Assembly: GCA_022708005.1 (NCBI GenBank)
Contig: JAKIZN010000059.1
Span: forward strand, 1-8,333
Length of the DNA stretch: 8,333 bases
Source of the DNA: Bacteroidota bacterium
GTDB lineage: Bacteria > Bacteroidota > Ignavibacteria > Kapaibacteriales > UBA2268
Direction of reading: 5' to 3'
Positions 6,109-8,333 of this stretch are shown here, piece after piece. The position numbers and the translations under genes are program-made. The notes below the pieces were generated by a model. The model saw only the letters and a list, made by a program, of their open reading frames with translations, was not told the DNA's origin and searched no databases. Each line of letters begins with the position of its first letter. Position 1 is the stretch's first letter.

Positions 6109-7443
6109 ATGGTTAAAGCGCAGTTTTCGAATAATGCGAAAAAGTACAAGGTCGGCACAGCACACGTTACAGTGTGGGCTGCAATGGTTGTTGCATTTTT
6201 CTTGCTTTTTCAGTTTCAATTAATACCTATCGGTATATCCACATTCGTTGTGAAGCTCTTCGAGCCAAGCGGTGAGCAAAGACTAAAAATTGGCTTTGTG
6301 AAATTTGATGGATTGACTTGGGGATCCACAGCACTCGACAAAGAATCTCAATTTCAAGGTAAAAATCTTGAAATCACCCGCGAAGCTATAAATAGAGAGT
6401 ATATTTTTGACTTTACCTTTAAAGAAAGAACAGACAAAGAGCACGGCTATGTAAAAGCAGCTAATGAATGGTACGCTCGTTCTCCTATGCTTGGCGAGTC
6501 TTCGATTATCTTGGAGCCGTGGGTAGCCTTCTGGCTATTAGCTCTGATATTTTCGGTTGTCCTTAGCTCGTTTGTTACCATATTTATGCCTTCGAGCATT
6601 GGTTTGCTCGCAGTGCTATTCGATAGGCAGATAGATCAAACAAAAGTAAAACTCCGCCTTCAAACTGGTTTCAGCGACGACATCGTCGAACTGCTGATTA
6701 TGCCAGATGATAAACTGAAGGACAAGGAATTAAATGAAGTTCGTGCTTCTTTCAGGACAATTTGGGAAAGAACTTTCACAGAAGATAATACAACTCCTTA
6801 TCAAAGTTCGCGATTTGAAGATGTCTTCGATGAAGATACCGATTTGCTTGTCTTCCGTAATGAAGCTCTTTATAACCGCATCAAAGAGTTCTTCTCTGAC
6901 TTCGTTTTGAAAGAAATAGTTGATACCAAAAACGGTATTCTATGGAGAAGAAATAGGTCTCATTTCTTGCATGGCTTAAGATTATATATGTCGCACCACT
7001 TTACAGAAAAATACGCAAACTTCGTTACTGGTCTTGCTTATGGCGGTGCTGCTGTGCTTATCGTTGCAGTTGGTATTCGCGGTCTGAAATTTATTCCAGC
7101 CGCTCGCCCATCTATCATTCTTTTGGCTATTATCCTTGAATTTACTATGCTTTCGCTTCTTGCGTTCACTCTTATCTACACAGAAGAAGAAGAGCGTATG
7201 GACAAAATGCTTAAGAAAATGGAAGATGCTAACCGCAGCCAGCTTGACGCTTTGCGTGGGCAACAAGCTGATATTCACCAGCTTACCAACGCTCTTGTCG
7301 GACAAACTTCCGAGATTATCCGCAATAGAGTAGAAAAATCCATACACGAGTTTGTTACAAGTGGCGACCAAATGCAAAAAATTATTGCTGAGCAAATTGC
7401 TCGCAACATTATGGTTGGACTTCGCGAGAACGATAAAAAATAG
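6109..7443 (+). CDS. Four-helix inner-membrane protein of unknown function with C-terminal coiled coil
   Basis: I do not recognise this 444-residue protein. Four hydrophobic segments are visible: about 18-40, 136-172 (long, possibly bent), 303-324 and 333-357. Between the first two lies a domain of about 95 residues (GEQRLKIGFVKFDGLTWG...), which would be periplasmic if the N-terminus is cytoplasmic. Between the second and third is a charged region of about 130 residues (LRLQTGFSDDIVELLIMPDDK...RFEDVFDEDTD...WRRNRSHFLHGLRLYMSHHF), which would be cytoplasmic. After the fourth comes a charged helical tail (TEEEERMDKMLKKMEDANRSQLDALRGQQADIH...) that looks like a coiled coil to about residue 415. 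The order two helices, cytoplasmic domain, two helices, cytoplasmic tail recalls MotA/TolQ-type proteins, but I see no sequence motif of that family and no partner gene. AGGAG at 6094-6098, ten bases before the ATG, supports the start. It appears monocistronic, with its own terminator. Confidence 0.8.
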   Translation: MVKAQFSNNAKKYKVGTAHVTVWAAMVVAFFLLFQFQLIPIGISTFVVKLFEPSGEQRLKIGFVKFDGLTWGSTALDKESQFQGKNLEITREAINREYIFDFTFKERTDKEHGYVKAANEWYARSPMLGESSIILEPWVAFWLLALIFSVVLSSFVTIFMPSSIGLLAVLFDRQIDQTKVKLRLQTGFSDDIVELLIMPDDKLKDKELNEVRASFRTIWERTFTEDNTTPYQSSRFEDVFDEDTDLLVFRNEALYNRIKEFFSDFVLKEIVDTKNGILWRRNRSHFLHGLRLYMSHHFTEKYANFVTGLAYGGAAVLIVAVGIRGLKFIPAARPSIILLAIILEFTMLSLLAFTLIYTEEEERMDKMLKKMEDANRSQLDALRGQQADIHQLTNALVGQTSEIIRNRVEKSIHEFVTSGDQMQKIIAEQIARNIMVGLRENDKK

Positions 7444-7463
7444 CTTATAGCTAAATAAAAAAT

Positions 7464-7502
7464 AAAAGTCGGTATAGAACCAATTCTGTGCCGACTTTTT
7501 TT
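7464..7502 (+). terminator. Intrinsic terminator of the membrane-protein gene
   Basis: The left arm GTCGGTATAGAA (7468-7479), loop CCAA and right arm TTCTGTGCCGAC (7484-7495) form 12 base pairs including two T-G wobbles. It is extended by an AAAA/TTTT pairing and followed by seven Ts. It starts about 20 bases after the stop codon. Confidence 0.92.
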
Positions 7503-7524
7503 ATGCGTTAAAAACTTTTTCATT

Positions 7525-7575
7525 GCCTATCCGCTGTTCTCCAGATGCCCTACACCTTCGAGGTGTAGGACATCT
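7525..7575 (+). repeat. Hairpin repeat, copy 2
   Basis: This is the second copy of the element at 3307-3358, in the same orientation. Bases 7543-7575 form a hairpin of 15 paired positions with one C-A mismatch and a TCG loop; read on the minus strand the mismatch becomes a G-U pair. It begins 23 bases past the preceding plus-strand terminator and ends six bases from the stop codon of the truncated DUF1016 remnant on the minus strand. As at copy 1, it sits between a plus-strand gene and a minus-strand gene. The second hairpin and the repeated tract seen after copy 1 are absent. Confidence 0.75.
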
Positions 7576-7581
7576 TAAAGC

Positions 7582-7788
7582 CTAACTTTTCCTTACAGAT
7601 ACGCAATCAGATAGAGTTTCTATTGCATTATTTGGGTTAATTTTTTCGCCTATTTTCCAATATAACAATGTTAGTGCGGAATTTACTACTTGTGCTACAC
7701 TATTGCGTGATTCTACTATTAGCTCCCTAATTTCAGATATAAGTTCGGGTGCTTGTAGCGAAGTATTTGTATTCGTCAAATCTTTCAT
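7582..7788 (-). pseudogene. Truncated N-terminal remnant of a DUF1016/YhcG-type nuclease
   Basis: The frame encodes 68 residues. Residues about 15-51 (LISEIRELIVESRNSVAQVVN, then SALTLLYWKIGEKIN) match the N-terminal winged-helix part of the DUF1016/YhcG family, whose full members are several hundred residues and carry a C-terminal PDDEXK nuclease domain. From about residue 52 (near base 7635) the expected continuation is lost and an unrelated tail (NNAIETLSDCVSVRKS) leads to a stop six bases before hairpin repeat copy 2. No nuclease domain remains, so the fragment is most likely a gene remnant, possibly cut by a rearrangement or repeat insertion. A short functional protein cannot be excluded, because the start ATG has an A-rich leader and the frame is clean. 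The intact family is linked to defence and DNA-processing loci. Confidence 0.65.
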
Positions 7789-7800
7789 AATTTATTTTTT

Positions 7801-7832
7801 TTAATCCCAAATATCCCATTATTTGGAATTAA
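7801..7832. repeat. Inverted repeat between the DUF1016 remnant and the T9SS cargo gene
   Basis: TTAATCCCAAATA (7801-7813) pairs with TATTTGGAATTAA (7820-7832): 13 positions with one C-A mismatch (G-U on the minus strand) and a 6-base loop. It lies 13 bases past the stop codon of the T9SS cargo gene, but on the minus strand it is followed by an A-run, not a T-run, so it is not a standard intrinsic terminator. It also lies 12 bases upstream of the remnant's ATG. Confidence 0.5.
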
Positions 7833-7845
7833 CCTATCCGCCCTA

Positions 7846-8333
7846 TTATCTAATAACTATTATATTATGCTTTTGCTTCGCACCATTGCTGTCTTCGAGC
7901 AACAAATAATATGCGCCGGGCAGCAAGCCCTTTAAATTCACAACAAGCTCCGAGCCAGAGCTTGCAGCAAATTCGCCTTGCGAACATATTTCGCCCACTG
8001 CCGAAATTATGCTATAACGCTCTATTTGCGAGTTTGAATTACTATGCACCTTGATAAAATCTTTTGCTGGATTCGGGAAAATCAGGCTATTGCTGGCATC
8101 GCTCTCTTGTACGGAAACGGGCTGCTTGTTGGTAAATCTAATATTATCAACATACCAGCCAAAATCATTGACTAAAGCATTTGAATAGAAGCGTAGCCTA
8201 ATATACACCGTATCGCTGCTATTGGGCAATTTAAGCTCTTCATATTTCCAGTCCCGCTCATCTATTACGTTATCACTCCAATAGGAGTATGCCGATTTAG
8301 TCCATCTTGCGGCTGTCCCATTGAAATTATCAG
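7846..8333 (-). CDS. C-terminal part of a secreted protein with T9SS type A sorting domain (5' truncated by window edge)
   Basis: The frame is open to the window edge and 161 residues are visible; the TTG at 8229 is internal. Residues 1-66 are a beta-rich segment with acidic and aromatic residues (DERDWKYEELKLPNSSDTVY, then RLRFYSNA and FGWYVDNIRF). Such V-Y-I-R-x-R-F...G-W-Y-V-D-N-I modules occur in adhesin or peptidase-type secreted proteins. Residues about 82-161 are a type A T9SS sorting domain: SLIFPNPAKDFIKVHS with the PNPxxD motif, a central Y-S-I-I-S-A-V-G-E strand, L-K-G-L-L-P-G-A-Y-Y-L-L-L, and a terminal strand KHNIIVIR. This domain directs export across the outer membrane by the Por/T9SS machinery and is removed at the surface. 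The catalytic or binding portion lies outside the window, so the function of the whole protein is unknown. Confidence 0.88.
   Translation of the reverse strand, partial: DNFNGTAARWTKSAYSYWSDNVIDERDWKYEELKLPNSSDTVYIRLRFYSNALVNDFGWYVDNIRFTNKQPVSVQESDASNSLIFPNPAKDFIKVHSNSNSQIERYSIISAVGEICSQGEFAASSGSELVVNLKGLLPGAYYLLLEDSNGAKQKHNIIVIR

Noticed and set aside
6982..7395. Open frame of 137 residues on the minus strand
   Set aside because: It lies wholly antisense to the membrane-protein gene, with low-complexity Lys/Phe/Ser composition mirroring that gene's codons.
7592..7606. Short similarity between GATACGCAATC here and the reverse complement of bases just before and in repeat copy 1
   Set aside because: Only about 10 of 11 bases match, too short to claim an inverted repeat end.
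7526..7841. Direct 9-mer CCTATCCGC at 7526-7534 and 7833-7841 flanking the DUF1016 remnant as a target-site duplication
   Set aside because: The first copy is inside the hairpin repeat itself, and exact 9-mer pairs are expected by chance many times in a window of this size.

Overview
The window looks like a chromosomal stretch of an AT-rich member of the Bacteroidota/Chlorobi (FCB) group. The evidence is a TonB-dependent receptor followed by a DUF4249 lipoprotein, a DUF1573 protein, a type IX secretion (T9SS) C-terminal sorting domain, and a promoter matching the Bacteroidota consensus TTTG-N20-TAnnTTTG. Several genes also have clear Shine-Dalgarno sequences (AGGAGG, AGGAG), which are rare in classical Bacteroidetes. 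This leans, as inference only, toward an Ignavibacteria/Kapabacteria-type lineage. No tRNA, rRNA, CRISPR array, integrase or complete mobile element was seen.

Layout. (1) 1-2387, plus strand: the C-terminal 504 residues of a TonB-dependent outer-membrane receptor, then a DUF4249 lipoprotein 12 bases later. The two form an operon-like pair that probably handles uptake of an unidentified substrate. (2) 2399-3248: a Bacteroidota-type promoter, a secreted DUF1573 protein and a strong terminator. (3) 3175-3525: 351 bases without a gene. It holds that terminator, a hairpin repeat, a second perfect hairpin, a low-complexity repeated tract and the terminator of the convergent gene. (4) 4872-3526, minus strand: a lipoprotein with a ZU5-like N-terminal domain and a YfaP/DUF2135-like C-terminal domain. 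(5) 5843-5016, minus strand: a PHP-domain phosphoesterase of the RNase AM/TrpH (COG0613) type with all its metal ligands. (6) 6109-7443, plus strand: an unrecognised four-helix membrane protein with a large cytoplasmic loop and a C-terminal coiled coil, ending in a textbook terminator. (7) 7503-7845: a second copy of the hairpin repeat, a truncated DUF1016 (YhcG-type nuclease) N-terminal remnant on the minus strand, and another hairpin. (8) 8333-7846, minus strand: the C-terminal end of a large secreted protein with a T9SS sorting domain.

Most products are envelope or secreted proteins: receptor, two lipoproteins, periplasmic/secreted DUF1573 protein, inner-membrane protein and T9SS cargo. 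The PHP enzyme is the one clearly cytoplasmic housekeeping gene. I see no single integrated system. The most unusual features are the two copies of a hairpin repeat, both placed just beyond a plus-strand terminator and facing a minus-strand gene, one beside a broken nuclease gene, and the unrecognised MotA-like-topology membrane protein.
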